NCBI RefSeq assembly: GCF_020882245.1
Contig: NC_083597.1
Coordinates: 34,202,652-34,266,651, forward strand
Direction: 5' to 3'
Source of the DNA: Rhopalosiphum padi
Taxonomy: Eukaryota > Arthropoda > Insecta > Hemiptera > Aphididae
Length of the DNA stretch: 64,000 nucleotides
This document shows, piece after piece, positions 11,481-23,834 of this stretch (position 1 is its first letter; every line of letters begins with the position of its first letter). Below the pieces are notes generated by a model that saw only the letters and a list, made by a program, of their open reading frames with translations, was not told the origin of the DNA and made no database searches. The position numbers were made by a program, and so were the translations under genes.

Positions 11481-12738
11481 ACAAATATACACGAAAATCG
11501 GTTTCTTGTGCTAATACTTGGTTAACATCGAGTTTAGTATTCAAATTCGGAAATCTGTGAAGAAATATTACAAATATTCACGAACATCTGTATTAAGTCT
11601 ATATACAATATGTATATGTATACATGCATCATATATTAAATACTTATAAGAGTATATATATAATACATATAGGTACACCAAGAAAATATAGCAACAAACA
11701 TATTTTCATAACTCATTATATTATTAATAAAAATATAAATTGTATGGCATAAATGTAATTAATAGTGAACAATAAATTTAAACCTTTGTTTAAAAAATAA
11801 AATATGTCATTTTCATCATGTTTCACCGATAATTTACCATCAATATTATCCATTTTAAACACCTGCAATAGTAAGCATATGTAATATATATTGCTATAAT
11901 AATTTTTTTAGGTATTAAAACGTAAGATAAATCGTCAAATATTATTACAATAGTGAAGTATCGATATTATACTCAGAAAAAAAAAAATTAATGATTAATA
12001 GACTGCTAATTGCTATCACATATATTATTTAAATCTATAAATGCAACATTTAATCCAGTATATTAGTATATTATTAAATGCGTATTTAAACGATGATAGA
12101 CATACATACGTTTTTGTTTTTTTATTCGCCAATCATCATGAATCGACTACCTTTTGGTACTACGAGTTTAAATTTCAGGTCTTCTAACAAAAAGTAAATT
12201 TACATTTAAAAATTTAAGATTAAACTTATGATTGTAAAAATTAATACTAAAAACATCGTGATATATCACAGTATAATACTTACGCTAAAATATATTTAAA
12301 TGTGTGTTGAAGTACATGTAGGTATTCACTACATTGAATATCATTAGTATATAAATACGTGCCAATAACAAGTATATTAACCATCATACAGTTAATTTGA
12401 TTGGTTAATACGTTGTTGAGTTGTTCTCTGTCTAGACAAAATCTTAACATATAATATAAACACCACCATTCTGTTAGGCTGCACTAAGTGCGCACAATAA
12501 TATGGATAGAATTTGACACGATGTTTAAGACACTAAACGAATGATGACAAACAGACATCTTTGCCTGCAATATCTGAATAACGTGTGAAAAACCACTATA
12601 CATACCTACTGGTTTTTTTTTTAAATCTGAAAAACACATATTTTGTTCATGATGCCATATCATATCAATGGTCTTGTGTAAAGGTTTTTTTTTTGTCCAT
12701 GTAAATAGTCTCGCTCAACGCTGATGATAATTTGACGA

Positions 12739-12750
12739 GGGGGGGGGGGG
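12739..12750. repeat. Poly(G)12 run
   Basis: Twelve consecutive G residues in AT-rich DNA. It may be unstable or mis-sized in an assembly. Confidence 0.9.
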
Positions 12751-13150
12751 CTATCCAATAAAACACGCAGACGGCTCAATCGTACTTAGTGATTATACGT
12801 CAAAACGGATCCGATTTCTCAGCGGGACACCCGCAAGTCCGGATTTAAGACTATTAGACACATGAATTAATGATGGTTTGTTGTTGACGGTTTTTTTTTA
12901 TTATTACTATTATTCTACATTATTTAAATAATATTAATATTTGTCGGTTGCCGTTTGTAAAGTATTAGGTTACCGTCGCCATGATTCCGGTTTCTTATAC
13001 CAAGTTATTGATGTCACAGACGATCCTAGACAAACTTTCGGCAAAACATTCGCTACACAAACAGTGTCTGCCAAGAGCAAACCATTTACGAACTTGAATG
13101 CAGACTAGTGTTGTAGCTCCACGCTAATTACCGAGATCATCACGCATATT

Positions 13151-13174
13151 ATATTATATTGTACAATATAATAT
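13151..13174. other. 24-bp perfect palindrome
   Basis: A perfect inverted repeat centred on GTAC, with 10-bp AT-only arms on each side. It could extrude as a cruciform. A single-site role is unknown. Confidence 0.7.
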
Positions 13175-14056
13175 TATTTCACTTCCGCGCAGCCAATGGC
13201 CTGCAGGGAGTGCCCAACTACTAACTGCAATGTACATTTTTTCTCTCATAAATTGTTAAACTATAGTTGGAAAATAAATAAAATTATTATTATTGTATAA
13301 ATCAAAAACTGGTTAATCTTTTAAGCTATACACATTATTTTTATGTTTCCTGTGCTGGTACATATCAATGTAGACTACAATGGCGTATACAAATATATGA
13401 TATAAATATATAATCACTTTTATAATAATTATTATTATTATGTGAATCTCATTTTAATAACAACTAGGTAATAAATCAACTTAAACAATAACTAATTTAA
13501 CTAATTTTTCAAAGACCGCATAAATATAACTGTAATCATATCCATACTCTATTGCAAAAAAAAAAGACGGTATGATACTGAGGCTTTTTTTACACGTCGC
13601 CACACATCGGCACAGCATTTAATAATTGTAAAAAAATTTGAAACTTATGACGAATTAACGAATTAATTATTTATTATTTATTTATTAAAAAAAAAATTCT
13701 GAATAGAACTCGAAAAAATCTATATTATAGATATTACATATATTTTATGTTCAAAACTATTCGATAACTGTCAATTTTAAGTATTTTTAAAAAAAAAAAT
13801 ATTTTAAAAAAACTGGCAACCTGCAGATTTGCGATTTCTAATTGATTATGTATAAAAGAGTCTTTCGCAAATTATATATTTCTATCATTTTTTCTACCAC
13901 AATCAGTAAGATAATAATAAGATAAAAAACACATTGTAATGGCAATATTATAAATTATTTGTTATATGTCTTTATATCGTATAGAATATCCCTCACACCA
14001 AAAAATATAATAATAATGGCACAATTTTAAACAACGTATAAGTGTGTTTTCATTTA

Positions 14057-14582
14057 CAGGTTGATGCATAATTTTTTCTTTAATATTGAATTTATAAAAA
14101 TTCTGATTATTGAAATTTTTAAATGTTCTTATATACCATTTTTTTTTTATTAAGAAGATTTTTGTGTGCTACCTAAAGAGTGTCATGTGATGATACAAAC
14201 TTTTGTTTTAAAACGAGAACTTCCCTTTTCTCTGTTCTTAACCACATATCATATTTACCTATAATAACCCATCACCAAGAATTATTTTTATCCTAATATT
14301 TAGTACACAAAATTAATTATTCGGAAATTACTCGTTCGAATTTTGATTTCAATATAGCATCAACATTTTCAAAAAAAATTATCCACTAACAATTATAATA
14401 AAAAAGGCGGATTTTCATTTCAAAAACAGAAGTTTGTATCTCCACGACACTCTTCTTGAATAAAGTGCACAGTTTTTTATAATTTTAAAAAATTATTTAA
14501 AGGTATATATTTAAAAATTCCAAAAATCAGAGTTTGAACAAAAAAATGAGGTGAAGCATGTTTCGGTGAATCATCTTGCTTG
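14057..14582. mobile_element. Non-autonomous DNA transposon (MITE) with long inverted arms, flanked by TA
   Basis: The element starts CAGGTTGATGC after TA and ends GTGAATCATCTTGCTTG before TA. Its two halves are imperfect inverted repeats well beyond the ends: the left arm contains GAGTGTCatgtgATGATACAAA, which matches the reverse complement of GTATCTCCACGACACTC in the right arm (14435-14452). Left-arm TTCTGATTATTGAAATTTTT matches the reverse complement of the right-arm AAAAATTCCAAAAATCAGA. Blocks CTCGTTCGAATTTTGA (14331), AAAACAGAAGTTT (14424) and CCAAAAATCAGA (14520) recur in the element at 41.7-42.4 kb. No transposase is inside. The TA flanks suggest a Tc1/mariner-type mobiliser. Confidence 0.6.
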
Positions 14583-15600
14583 TACAAGTCCCCCAAACAT
14601 ATTTGAACACACGTACACAAAAAGCGCATACATTTACACGGAACAGCATTTTATCATAATGTATTCCTTCGCCCGGGGTCCGTCTCTAACAGTGCAGTGT
14701 TCTGCAATATATATATATACATATAATATGGCGATATACGGTGGTACTTTGGTGTCATTGCGTACAGTATGCATTATGCATTAGACTGCAATGCAACGAT
14801 GACCGGAAGTAAAGTGATTTCGCGTGAAATTGAAGAGGTAGTGTGATATATTATAAGGCCGGACGTCGTCGGTTGATTAAATCATTGTCTACGGTGTGTG
14901 GGGGGTACGACGTCGTGGCAAGGCGCCGCGCTGCAAATAGAACGCTGACACTGCCAGATTTTCGCGGCCTTTGTAATCCGAGCCACTTCTAATGAAAACC
15001 CGCCCTTTGTGCGGACCTTTGCAGGTCGTTAGGTGCTGCGTGTTGCGGACGCCGTATTTGTCGTGTCCGGCTTTCCCGCATAATGCCTTATAGCGCTATT
15101 TCCGTAAATAATTTTCCGAACGCATATATTTTATAATTAATAAACTATACAAACGCCGCAGCTATGTTGTAATAGGTGGTATATAAGTCATATTTTACAA
15201 ACTATATAGCCCTTTGAAATTTCCGAGAAGAAACGTTGACACGTATCGCGAGTCGCGACTAGCAGCCTAATAAATAATTGTGCAACCGCAGGTCATACAA
15301 TAATATAATTTATTGTGTTATTATTATTATACAGGAATAAGCCGAACTCCACGGGCGACCAATGTGAAAACAATATAATAAATACAAAATGGAATTGTGG
15401 CGGCCAAACAATATTTATTAGTTTATTACGGAAAAGGCGATGAAGCAATCAAAAAGTCCCATCTGACAGAACTAATTAAGGCAACGTATCGACGAATGTG
15501 GCGCAGGTAACAAATTCTCGGTAAAAACCAATAAAACAGAAGCTGTTCAAACTAATATAATAAATAACAATAAATTACCAGGTGTACGAAGTTAAAAACA
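14583..15600. other. CpG-rich patch with exon-like frames, none called
   Basis: A GC-richer block without long repeats. A good acceptor (tatacag, 15333) is followed by a 38-codon frame. A second, overlapping frame runs about 42 codons (core YYGKGDEAIKKSHLTELIK) up to a fair donor (CGCAG|GTAACA, about 15507), but its upstream stop leaves no usable acceptor. The 14650-15080 part has AATGAAAAC/ATTTGTCG-type text without ORFs and may be regulatory. Confidence 0.4.
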
Positions 15601-17240
15601 ACTCTTCATTATTGTATCATATTATCATTCTATTGAAATACTATTATACTATCATACTATTAGATGATATTGTGTAGGTATGTTTAATTTTAATAAGTAA
15701 GTATATCAGCGTGTTAAGGAATGCGTAAAAAAGCGATTGTGAAAAACATAGTGTAAGTACCACGATATCTTTAAAAAACAGTAATTCACATAGTACTCCA
15801 ATAATAATATTAATAAAATATTACTCAAGTTGAGATTGAACGTTTATAGTTGTAATACAATCTGCTTTTAAGTACCTAGGATTTTAATTTGGTTCGAATA
15901 TCGTTTAATTCCGACCGTATAAGAATGGTAAATTTTTTTTATTTAAGAAATAGAAACGCAGGGTATACTTATACTTTAAAGTTCAAGTAAAGGTGAACTA
16001 CACACACAATATTGTTTAACGCTGAACTTTACTCGAGTATTATTAAATATTCAGCTTAAATTGATTCTACCCATATCGTCATCCATAAAACGCACAAATA
16101 AAAGTTGATTTAAAATTAATAGTGTCAGATTAAACAAATAAAAACGACACCCGTGTTGTTCTTTTTACAAGTGATATTGATGACTATTTATTATAAAATG
16201 TTATGCAAAGCTTACAAGAGTTATAATATTTTAATTCTTCGTCTGATTGAATGAATCACTCACAAAGAAAATTCGAGCGATGTCTTGGCAAGATTAATCG
16301 ATATTCACGCAGCTATACGTATAACATGATATAATTAATGATATAAGATAGAATTCTAACTCGTCAAATATTCAAGAAAATGTTATAAAAAAAATTTAGA
16401 CAAACCTAAAACTTTTCCTTAAAATAAATTATTCAAACTATTACAAGTACTTGATATTAATAAATTGTGTATAGAAACAAGTTTTATATACCTATCTCCT
16501 ATATATGCTACAACTTTAAAACAAAAATCAACCCTAAAAACCATGAAAAAAATTATCGAAGTAACGTGCATTAATAACTTTAAAATTCCTGTGCATTCAG
16601 ATTGGTTTAAAATTTAAAGTATTTATATGTGATTCTTAATGATATTATAAAAGCTATTATTTACTATTCACTAGTCAATATTTATTTTAAATATATAAGT
16701 TGAAAATATTCATATTCATCATTATCTATAAGTTACATAAATTATCATCTAAAAATGTATGTTACATATTATGTTATTTTTAAACTATTCGTAAAAACGT
16801 TTTCTTTTTACATTCTCGTATTTTTATATCTAATTTCTGTTGTAAACGCATAAGTTTTATTGTAGGTACTCTTGCTTTATGATAAGAGATTTCACTTCAG
16901 TGTAGAAAGCAATACTAGATTTTCCTTTTGTATTATACAAAAAAATTATAGATATCTTATCTGCAAGATATGTATAACAATTATTAACTCCTGCAATAGA
17001 TAACTATTATTATTATTATTATTACTATTACGATCAGGAATTAATATTGTGGTGTGCTTATTATGGTTATATCTTATATCGTACACGCCACAAAAGTAGT
17101 AATTTTTGCTCCCACAAAAGACTAGGTATACGCATAGATCACGGAAAACCGGATGTATATGTCATATAGCTGTCTATAATAATAATAATTTTATAACCCA
17201 CAATAGATCACGGTTTGCCGAGTTTATAACCAAATAAAAC
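15601..17240. other. AT-rich tract, nothing recognised
   Basis: Dense stops in all frames, short TTA runs (for example 17003-17030) and no inverted termini or exon-like pieces. I see nothing in it beyond simple-sequence texture. Confidence 0.6.
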
Positions 17241-17868
17241 ACGCGTCACGTGAACGAAACATTATTATTTCTGCTTATACTTTCACGCGGAGAACAGATG
17301 CGAGCGTCAGGCACACGCCACGTCGCCATACCTAACGACACTTTGCCCGCAGACACTTAACAAGCACACGTGTTGCTGGGTATGCCTACAGATCACGCCC
17401 GGTCGGCACTGGTCGTTTTCCCGGTGCAAACGTGCGCCTTAGCCGTAGTCGTAGTAACTCTTTCGGATATGATGTTAACCTGGTTATAGTTAGTATATAT
17501 AGTATATACGTCATCTCTGTGTATTGTTTTTATATCGTTATTTTTTTGTTATATTTTATTTATGAGATCCGTCGACAAACAAAACGCGCGTTGACAGCCC
17601 GTCGCGTCGTCGGCGACGCATAATAAAAAAGAAACAACAACAATAATAAAAATAATCATAATCATAATAATATTTCCTTTGCATAGTCGTCGTTTCCAAA
17701 TTGTGTTCATGACCGTGTACACCACCAAACACTGCTCGGCGGCGCAACGACACACAATAATATCATATCATACTGTGTTAGACGTTTACAGTTTCCTGCT
17801 CTTGTCGAGGGCCCGTCGTTACGGATATCCAAATTAAAAAAATAAAAAGCGAGAGATATGTACAATGC

Positions 17869-17894
17869 ATATATATATATATATATATATATAT
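17869..17894. repeat. (AT)13 microsatellite
   Basis: A perfect 26-bp AT repeat. Confidence 0.95.
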
Positions 17895-18013
17895 GTATCA
17901 CAATAAAATACGACGCCAACACGTTTCCTACCCCACTTCCACCGGCGCGCCCTGTATACGGTAATTTTGGACGTACCTACGGTTAATCAACGGAACGAAC
18001 CGGTGACTATATT

Positions 18014-18202
18014 ATGTGCACCATCAGGGGAGGAGTTTGCCTGACGGGCCGTTATGGTCACTTCCTGCTGCCGGTGACGGGCGCCCGATCGAATACCGAG
18101 AATATACGTATTACACACCCTGCCCACCCTCTTGAACAGCCCCGAAAAAACTCATTTCGAAAGCTAAAGACAACAATTTATTCACCACCCGTTAGCATGT
18201 AA
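18014..18202 (+). CDS. Hypothetical 62-aa ORF (doubtful)
   Basis: An ATG with A at -3 opens 62 codons to TAA. The predicted peptide is basic and of ordinary composition, starting MCTIRGGVCLTGRYGHF and ending TTIYSPPVSM, with no membrane segment or recognised motif. It has fewer AT-only codons than most open frames in the window. There is no splice, promoter or homology evidence, and frames of this length are expected by chance in such a patch. Confidence 0.14.
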   Translation: MCTIRGGVCLTGRYGHFLLPVTGARSNTENIRITHPAHPLEQPRKNSFRKLKTTIYSPPVSM

Positions 18203-20810
18203 CAAAATGTATACCATGTATAATATATTATACATTATAATACGAACCCTATGTATAGAGCGGTACTCGAATATGCAAATATTACTTGAGTGAACGAACG
18301 AATAAGGGTTGCACCGCCGTTGCAGTTGTCGCTTTGTGCGGATATTATTAGCCAGTTCCGTGTGCTCGCGTGTATCCCCTTTTTATCCGGTCCGATTATT
18401 ATTTAATTAGACGGCACATATTAGTATTATCATTATTATTAGCATCAGCACACGCCGCGGGCGGACTCTAAAGCCCGCGATCGTTGAGTTCTGTGTAAAA
18501 ACGATTTATAATATCATTTTTGAACACCGTCAAAAATATTACTTATAAATGACCACCACTCCACTCCTCACCGCGTACTCGGACATCGAAGGGTCTTTAC
18601 CCGACTCTTTACTGAAAATATATATGCAAGTATATGTAAATATCTAACCGTGTATGAGGATGGAATCAATTTATTGACGGAAGAGTAGGCATTGGTCACG
18701 CGCGTAAATCGAAAAGTTTCAAAGCATAAACTACATAATTATGTTCAGAAGGTAATTTTTAAAATAAAAAAAAATTTTCTATTTTTAGTACACATATATT
18801 ATACATATTTTCTCGTCGATACACCCACCACCCTTAAGCATATAGTTTAAAAACAATTACATTTAATACATTATTATAACCAAACGATATAGATTAATAT
18901 TTGTATTGAGATTATATTATATGTATACAAATAAAATATGTATAAAATCTTTGAATTTTAATATTCAACAGAATTCTTTATTGATATCAAAAAACACAAA
19001 CCAAGAAACATCTAATAATACAAAAAAACCTGTCAACATTTTGAGTATTTCAAAATTTCATTACGTTTTCAAACGTTGTAAATTATATTTTTGACTAAGT
19101 ACCTATGCGATAAAATTAACTAAAAAAATAAAAATAAATTATGAAAATCCTTGCTCAATATTAATAACATTTTCATATTTTAAATGTATATAATTATTCA
19201 TAATTTTTAATATTTTAAATAATAAATTACAAACAAGCTTGAGAATTTTTAATTTTTAAATAAATCCATGCAATAAATATTGGGTAATTGCTATTAATAA
19301 TATTGTTTACGAAATCAATTCCAATACTATATATTATAATATTATACTAACATTATTAAATAAATGTTGTTTATGCGTTAAATAAACAAAACTGTTATTC
19401 ATGATTGTCACACGTGTAATAGTGTTACGACGGCAAAACAGTTTGTTATTAAAAACCAAATTCACACGGTCATCGCACGTAATTAATAGGTTTTATAGAG
19501 AAGGCGGTTAGAGTACACAGTGGAATAATAAAAAATAAAATGAAAACTCGTTGGACACTCGCGGGCGGTCTTAGGTGCCTATATATTTTTTTTGGTAATG
19601 TTTATGTACACATTTACCTTTTTATTTTTTTTTATTTTAGATTAAAATTGTAAGAAGTTATACATCAGAGGTGAACGCGACTCTCATCACTGCGGGGGGG
19701 CACTGAAGGCGCCCCGTGACAAATGGCGACACACGATCACTTCATTGGACGATCTATTTATTAAAAAAATATATACGAAAATTTCATGAATAAAATATAT
19801 CCTAAGTGAGTGAAGAAATAAAAAATATACACATATATATATTATACCAGGGGACCATTATTAATAATTTTTTCAATTAACATTGCTTCACGCATACGTT
19901 TTAAACGATGACTGGTATTTTTTGGACAACGCTGTGTTTAGTGTTTACTCGACCAATTATAAGTGCAAATGAAAATCGTATAAATCATAAGCGACAACTA
20001 TAGCAACGATGCACTTTTACCGTGACCTTTTGTTATTATGCGGTAACAATTTCTAAAGGTTTCTATATTGGTATTAAAATAATAATGTCTACAAATATAT
20101 TTATTTAATAAGGTATAATAATTTATTACCTATTTGAAAATAATAAGATATAAAGTGATATAAAAATTAAAATTTTGGATCAAAAAGATTATACGACTAT
20201 GGGTAATTTAAAATAGATATTTTAACAATCTTAAGGAAAATATTTTACATAGAAGTACCTACATGTTTAAAAATTCGATGTGTACACAAGATAACAAATA
20301 TAAATTGTTTGAATCGTACAACCAAAATGTAATATAAAAGAATAAATAACAAATAATTTATGTTTTACCTCATGGTGATAATGTCACAGTTTTACGGTTT
20401 TATGATAAACTTTATCTATCTTATTTTAATTTTGATCTGCGTCAATGCAAATGCATTTATATTAAACACACAAATTACAGCTTTATGTTAGAATTAAAAA
20501 TAAACGAGTTTATCTCCTTTAAAATGTACAAGGTATATTTTTTATATTTATTCGATTAATTTCACCATCAATCTAACTATAACTGAATTGTAACAGACCA
20601 AAAATCATCGCTTAATTTATTTGAACGCTTACTAGGTATTAGAAAAACTAGTTCCAAACATCGTACTTTTTATTCTCTTCATAACAAAATATTTATCATT
20701 TAAAATATATTCAAAACCAATTAAAACTCGTTGATAGATTTCCAAATGTTATTGATTGAGAGGAATATGTTATTTTATTTCTCTCTAAAACACACATTCA
20801 CGCTGGTTTA

Positions 20811-20812
<2 letters not shown>

Positions 20813-20841
<29 letters not shown>
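20813..20841. repeat. (AT)n microsatellite, 29 bp
   Basis: A perfect AT dinucleotide repeat. Confidence 0.95.
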
Positions 20842-20845
<4 letters not shown>

Positions 20846-21390
20846 CTAACGTCAGATTATTTTTTTTTCACATTTTTCAAATTTTGTTTTGAATAAAAAT
20901 TATTTACACATTCATCAGCATCTGTTAGTATAGTTTAATTATACGTCTGAGTAGTGTATTAGCGTTCAAATTCGCGTCGATGCATGATCGTGGATGTGGT
21001 TCAACGTCTACACACTACTCTCGTTGAAAGGAAAATATAACCAAATATCGTTTGAAAAATATATGCATTTATTATATATATCCACCCCGGATAAACGACT
21101 GGTTTTTTGTTGACGTTCGACAAAGTTAATAAAAAAAAAATATATATATATATAAATACATTATACATATATTAACAAATAGCTCTCCAGATCATAATGA
21201 TTACGATATTGTCGTATAAACGTACATATTATAATTAATCGTATAATTTTCAGCAGCTTTTTTTTCACTCGGCTGGTTGACAAATAACACTGCTAGCTAG
21301 TAAAAAGCGGGCATTACTCTAAAAGCATTCATAGGAAATTAATTTATACCTCATAACAAATAAACGAACAAGACGTATGTATTTATGTAT

Positions 21391-21408
21391 GTGTGTGTGT
21401 GTGTGTGT
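21391..21408. repeat. (GT)9 microsatellite
   Basis: A perfect 18-bp GT repeat. Confidence 0.95.
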
Positions 21409-21440
21409 TTCCAATTGACTGTGAAGTGGATTAATAACCG

Positions 21441-22160
21441 ACCAGTTATCTACGATCTGTTGTAGGCTATATAGAAGCGCGAGCTCGCGTATCGTGGCCG
21501 GTGATTTTTATACACCGCGCACACGTTGGTGTCCAACGAATAACTGAAAAAAAAATTAAAGTATCGGGTTTCGGACGTCTGCGGAGTGCCCGCGACCCGC
21601 GAATGAAGATTTCCCTAGTTTTACGTCAGATTCCGAGGTCCGATTGTCAAAATGATTAAGTACATCTGGGCGACCTTAACTGCAGTCTGCGGTTGTTTTC
21701 ATACATGTAAACGTACATACGTATATATAATATATACCTGTACGACCGACTGTACTGCAGAAGGCGAACGGCGTAAGCGGCGACGACGCTGGCGATGGTG
21801 GTGGTGGTGTGTTTCGCCGATTGAAAGCAACGCGCGCGAATCGCCTCGAAACGTGACTGAAACGCGATTTCTACCGCGTGTCGCCACCGGATTACATGAA
21901 CATCACCAACAAACATTATAAGTATATTATTTACGCCGTACACGGTAGTAGCGTTAAAGGTTATTATTAATCGAAACTAGTTTTTTACGCGAATAGGTAC
22001 TATTATTGTGCGGTGTAAATCCGTCAACGGGAACTTTTGTCGCGCGATCGAATCCAAAGGGTTAAAGTTTATTGTAAACAAGAAATCGACGTGGTTATCT
22101 GAAAACGTCCTTGAACCGCATACAATCACGTGAAGTGTTTCAGAATAATTTGTGATATAT
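21441..22160. other. CpG-rich patch, no gene called
   Basis: GC-richer, with a perfect palindrome CGCGAGCTCGCG at 21478-21489 and an Arg/Trp-codon-rich block at about 21770-21840 that opens three frames at once. Frames of 60-95 codons here overlap on both strands with unnatural composition (runs of Arg, Trp or His) and were rejected. It could be a promoter-like or regulatory patch. Confidence 0.4.
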
Positions 22161-23640
22161 ATACATCATGCATTTACACACACACACATAAGTGCAATAA
22201 GTGCATAATTATCATTTATTTTATTTTATTATTTATTAGTAATGCGATCATACAAGGGTAAACTGCTCAATGATTACAGTTATTAAACGAACTATTAAAT
22301 GCATTTCTCAGTGTTTGAATTGCTTCGATAGTCTAATTCACATTACAAATTCCGGAGATACATACTGGCGCGTACATATATACCACCTACCTACTGAAAC
22401 TAATATAAATACAACGAATTTGTATATTCCAGTAGGTAGTGTTAGTAAGTAGTAACTAAAAGATAAAAAAACCGCAGGTGTATTATAAATATTAAACGTA
22501 CATAAACCAGCATCAATAATTATATTTATTTTATGAGACAGTTTTAATACATTTTCATACGATACGCATACTAAGTTAAATGAAAATAAAAAAAATAAAT
22601 GATTAAATTCAATTTTAGAAAACAGAATTTTCTAAATGGCTGGATCCCGTCATAAAATTCAACGTCAATAAAATTTAACCCATAAAAGACACGACTACCA
22701 CACCACACTTGCAATATTAAATCAAGTATAAATGTATATATACTATATAGGTATACCTATTAAATTTCTTAGCCATTTTCAATCCAACGCAATGTTTATG
22801 GTTTGTATGTATAACTTTTGACATTCGTCTTCTTCGACGAATATAATAGTATAGCGTTTAAAACGACTTTGTGGACACACAGTCACACAGATAAATATAT
22901 TTTATAGTCAGAGTGTAATATCGCTTGTCGTCAACACACGCTGCAGTAGTCGATGATAACTACAACACTTCAAAGAGTTATTGAATAGCCATATTAAATA
23001 AATGCCTATTTAACATATCTATATATTGCAGCTGTTATATTTATTTTATTCGTTACAGCATACATCAATGTAACTATACACATTTAAAAGTTTTACGGAC
23101 GATTGGGTAAGCTATCTTCTATATAGACAGTAATTAAATATTAATCTAAAATGGCATATTTGACACATACCGTTTCATATCATTGAACATTTTTCGACAC
23201 TTGACACTTGCAGTCTCCATACACCATATTACAAAGTTATAATTAATCGAGTTCAACAGTAATAATTATGACATCGATCGATTCTAATGATTATAATCAA
23301 TATTCTTATAAAAGCTAGTACATATATATTATATTGCATTATTACGGTGCTACATGAAATGTAAGACACATTATTGAACGGTTGTGCGCAAAAAATTTAA
23401 CTTTAGATAAAAGTATATCATATTATTATACAATTGCTTTTTAAGGGGCATTAAATAGGCAATTTTAAAGAACTTATGATGTTTAATTATACGATTAGTC
23501 TTCGTTCCCGTTGCCCACTAGATTTACACTCATATGACATCCTCTTAATACGCTATATAGTGTATAGTTTCTATACCGATGATACTGCACGGTGCATGTC
23601 TATAGAAAACGTAATATGTCTAACGATCGTAATTACATAT
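22161..23640. other. AT-rich tract with a long hairpin
   Basis: No gene is seen. A (CA)n stretch lies at about 22176-22188. The notable item is the hairpin at 22387-22439, described separately. The remainder is AT-rich with ordinary stop density. Confidence 0.5.
22387..22439. other. 53-bp hairpin with perfect 10-bp arms
   Basis: CTACCTACTG (22387-22396) pairs perfectly with CAGTAGGTAG (22430-22439). The 33-nt interior pairs further (ATACAA with TTGTAT). The size is in the range of small RNA hairpins, but there is no expression evidence, and the arms are built from the TACCTA motif common in this genome. Confidence 0.5.
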
Positions 23641-23699
23641 ATATTATTAGAATTTACGTGACTTATTTTCGTCTTGTATGGTGAATTAATCAATCCGAT

Positions 23700-23747
23700 G
23701 ACCGCCGATTATTATATTGGGCGAATAATCGTGTTCGGACGGCGGTC
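23700..23747. other. Two-step hairpin with 8-bp GC-rich outer stem
   Basis: GACCGCCG (23700-23707) pairs with CGGCGGTC (23740-23747). Directly inside, ATTATT (23708-23713) pairs with AATAAT (23724-23729), leaving a 10-nt loop and a 10-nt one-sided bulge. The outer stem is unusual for an AT-rich genome. Confidence 0.55.
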
Positions 23748-23770
23748 AAACAAATAAGCGATTGATTGTA

Positions 23771-23834
23771 GGGAGAGAGTTAGAGTGAGACAGACGAAAA
23801 CAGACAGACAGACAGGCGAGAGAGAGAGGAGTGC
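23771..23834. repeat. Purine-rich (GA/CAGA)n tract
   Basis: An impure repeat of GAGA and CAGA units on the plus strand. Insect GAGA-binding factors recognise such sequence, but this is inference. Confidence 0.6.

Larger units (their letters stand above)
11481..14056. other. AT-rich tract with poly(G) run
   Basis: No gene is seen. It contains a 12-G homopolymer (12739-12750), which is out of keeping with the background. A 24-bp perfect palindrome lies at 13151-13174. A small GC-richer patch at about 12770-13120 has open frames of only 15-20 codons. Confidence 0.5.
17241..18560. other. CpG-rich patch with a small ORF and an (AT)n repeat
   Basis: A GC-richer region carrying E-box-like CACGTG (17365-17372 area), an AT microsatellite (17869-17894) and the hypothetical ORF at 18014. 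The stretch at 18300-18480 (TTTATCCGG, ATTTAATTAGACGGC) is repeat-free and looks like possible regulatory DNA. Other frames of 60-70 codons here mostly read through simple repeats and were not accepted. Confidence 0.4.
18561..21440. other. AT-rich tract with microsatellites and one GC-rich spot
   Basis: No gene is called. A pyrimidine-rich acceptor at 19640 leads into a 21-codon frame ending TGA at 19704; it crosses an isolated GC-rich spot (about 19670-19735) with a seven-G run and CGCCCCG. An AT repeat lies at 20813-20841 and a GT repeat at 21391-21408. The rest is stop-dense AT DNA. Confidence 0.5.

Noticed and set aside
21652..21943. Overlapping 62-95 codon frames on both strands
   Set aside because: They give runs of Arg/Trp on one strand and His on the other from a GGT/CGA-rich segment, which is typical of translated low-complexity DNA.
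23476..23661. 61-codon ATG ORF
   Set aside because: Composition is dominated by Ile, Tyr, Leu and Thr from AT-rich codons, with no Kozak or downstream support.
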